39,761 nucleotides of DNA from assembly GCA_025060415.1 (NCBI GenBank), contig JANXBT010000004.1, forward strand, positions 10,281 to 50,041, read 5' to 3'. This stretch comes from Candidatus Bipolaricaulota bacterium (GTDB taxonomy: Bacteria; Bipolaricaulota; Bipolaricaulia; Bipolaricaulales; Bipolaricaulaceae). The notes below the pieces were generated by a model. It saw only the letters and a program-made list of their open reading frames with translations, did no database searches and was not told the origin of the DNA. Shown here in pieces: positions 39,745 through 39,761 of the stretch (the first letter of the stretch is position 1; every line of letters starts with the position of its first letter). Position numbers and translations under genes: made by a program.

Positions 39745-39761
39745 GAGAGGCCGGGCAAAAG

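Overview
The window is a GC-rich (roughly 70 percent by eye), densely packed bacterial chromosome segment with about 36 protein genes, two tRNA genes and a tmRNA. Most adjacent co-directional genes overlap by a few bases (ATGA or GTGA junctions). Many mRNAs look leaderless: a TANNNT -10 box ends only 5-13 bases before the start codon. The gene content (two-subunit GMP synthase, PyrBI plus PyrK/PyrD, Bmp-type nucleoside transporter, lipoate genes, secreted beta-propellers) fits a deep-branching thermophile-like anaerobe. My best guess is Candidatus Bipolaricaulota (OP1/Acetothermia). That placement rests on style and memory, not on a search.

Region 1 (1-9.6 kb). The 3' part of an HD-domain gene lies on the minus strand at the left edge. 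Divergent from it is a nucleoside-scavenging cluster: nucleoside phosphorylase, secreted 5'-nucleotidase carrying an inserted ComEA-like helix-hairpin-helix domain, Bmp-type binding protein, a strong terminator/attenuator, transporter ATPase and two permeases, an MtnA-type sugar-1-phosphate isomerase and a FucA-type class II aldolase. Together they could take extracellular nucleotides to base plus DHAP and an aldehyde without a sugar kinase (a 'DHAP shunt'-like route).

Region 2 (9.6-15.6 kb). Three minus-strand paralogous multi-membrane-segment proteins of unknown function, two with nearly identical promoters, surround a secreted beta-propeller/PKD protein and an ANT(4')/kanamycin-nucleotidyltransferase homologue. 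The third paralogue and the nucleotidyltransferase are each broken by an apparent one-base deletion in a G run.

Region 3 (15.6-20.6 kb). A Nif3-family protein and an MFS transporter are followed by a lipoate block: a free-standing 76-residue lipoyl domain, lipB, lipA, an lplA-type ligase and a DUF501 protein.

Region 4 (20.6-29.0 kb). This holds a secreted vWA-RTX-Ig/PKD protein (minus), dprA (minus), two beta-propeller exported proteins (one a likely lipoprotein), a family 5 uracil-DNA glycosylase, and comEC (minus). DprA, ComEC and the HhH nucleotidase point to DNA uptake or use of extracellular DNA.

Region 5 (29.1-36.25 kb). A seven-gene pyrimidine operon, pyrB-I-C-F-K-D-E, converges on xpt-guaA(B) on the minus strand (purine salvage and GMP synthesis).

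Region 6 (36.3-39.76 kb). tmRNA, tRNA-Gln(UUG) and rnc (RNase III) are packed head to tail, with the rnc start codon one base after the tRNA CCA end. A large secreted protein and tRNA-Glu(CUC) follow. No CRISPR array, insertion sequence or origin was seen, and no gene-free stretch exceeds about 250 bases.
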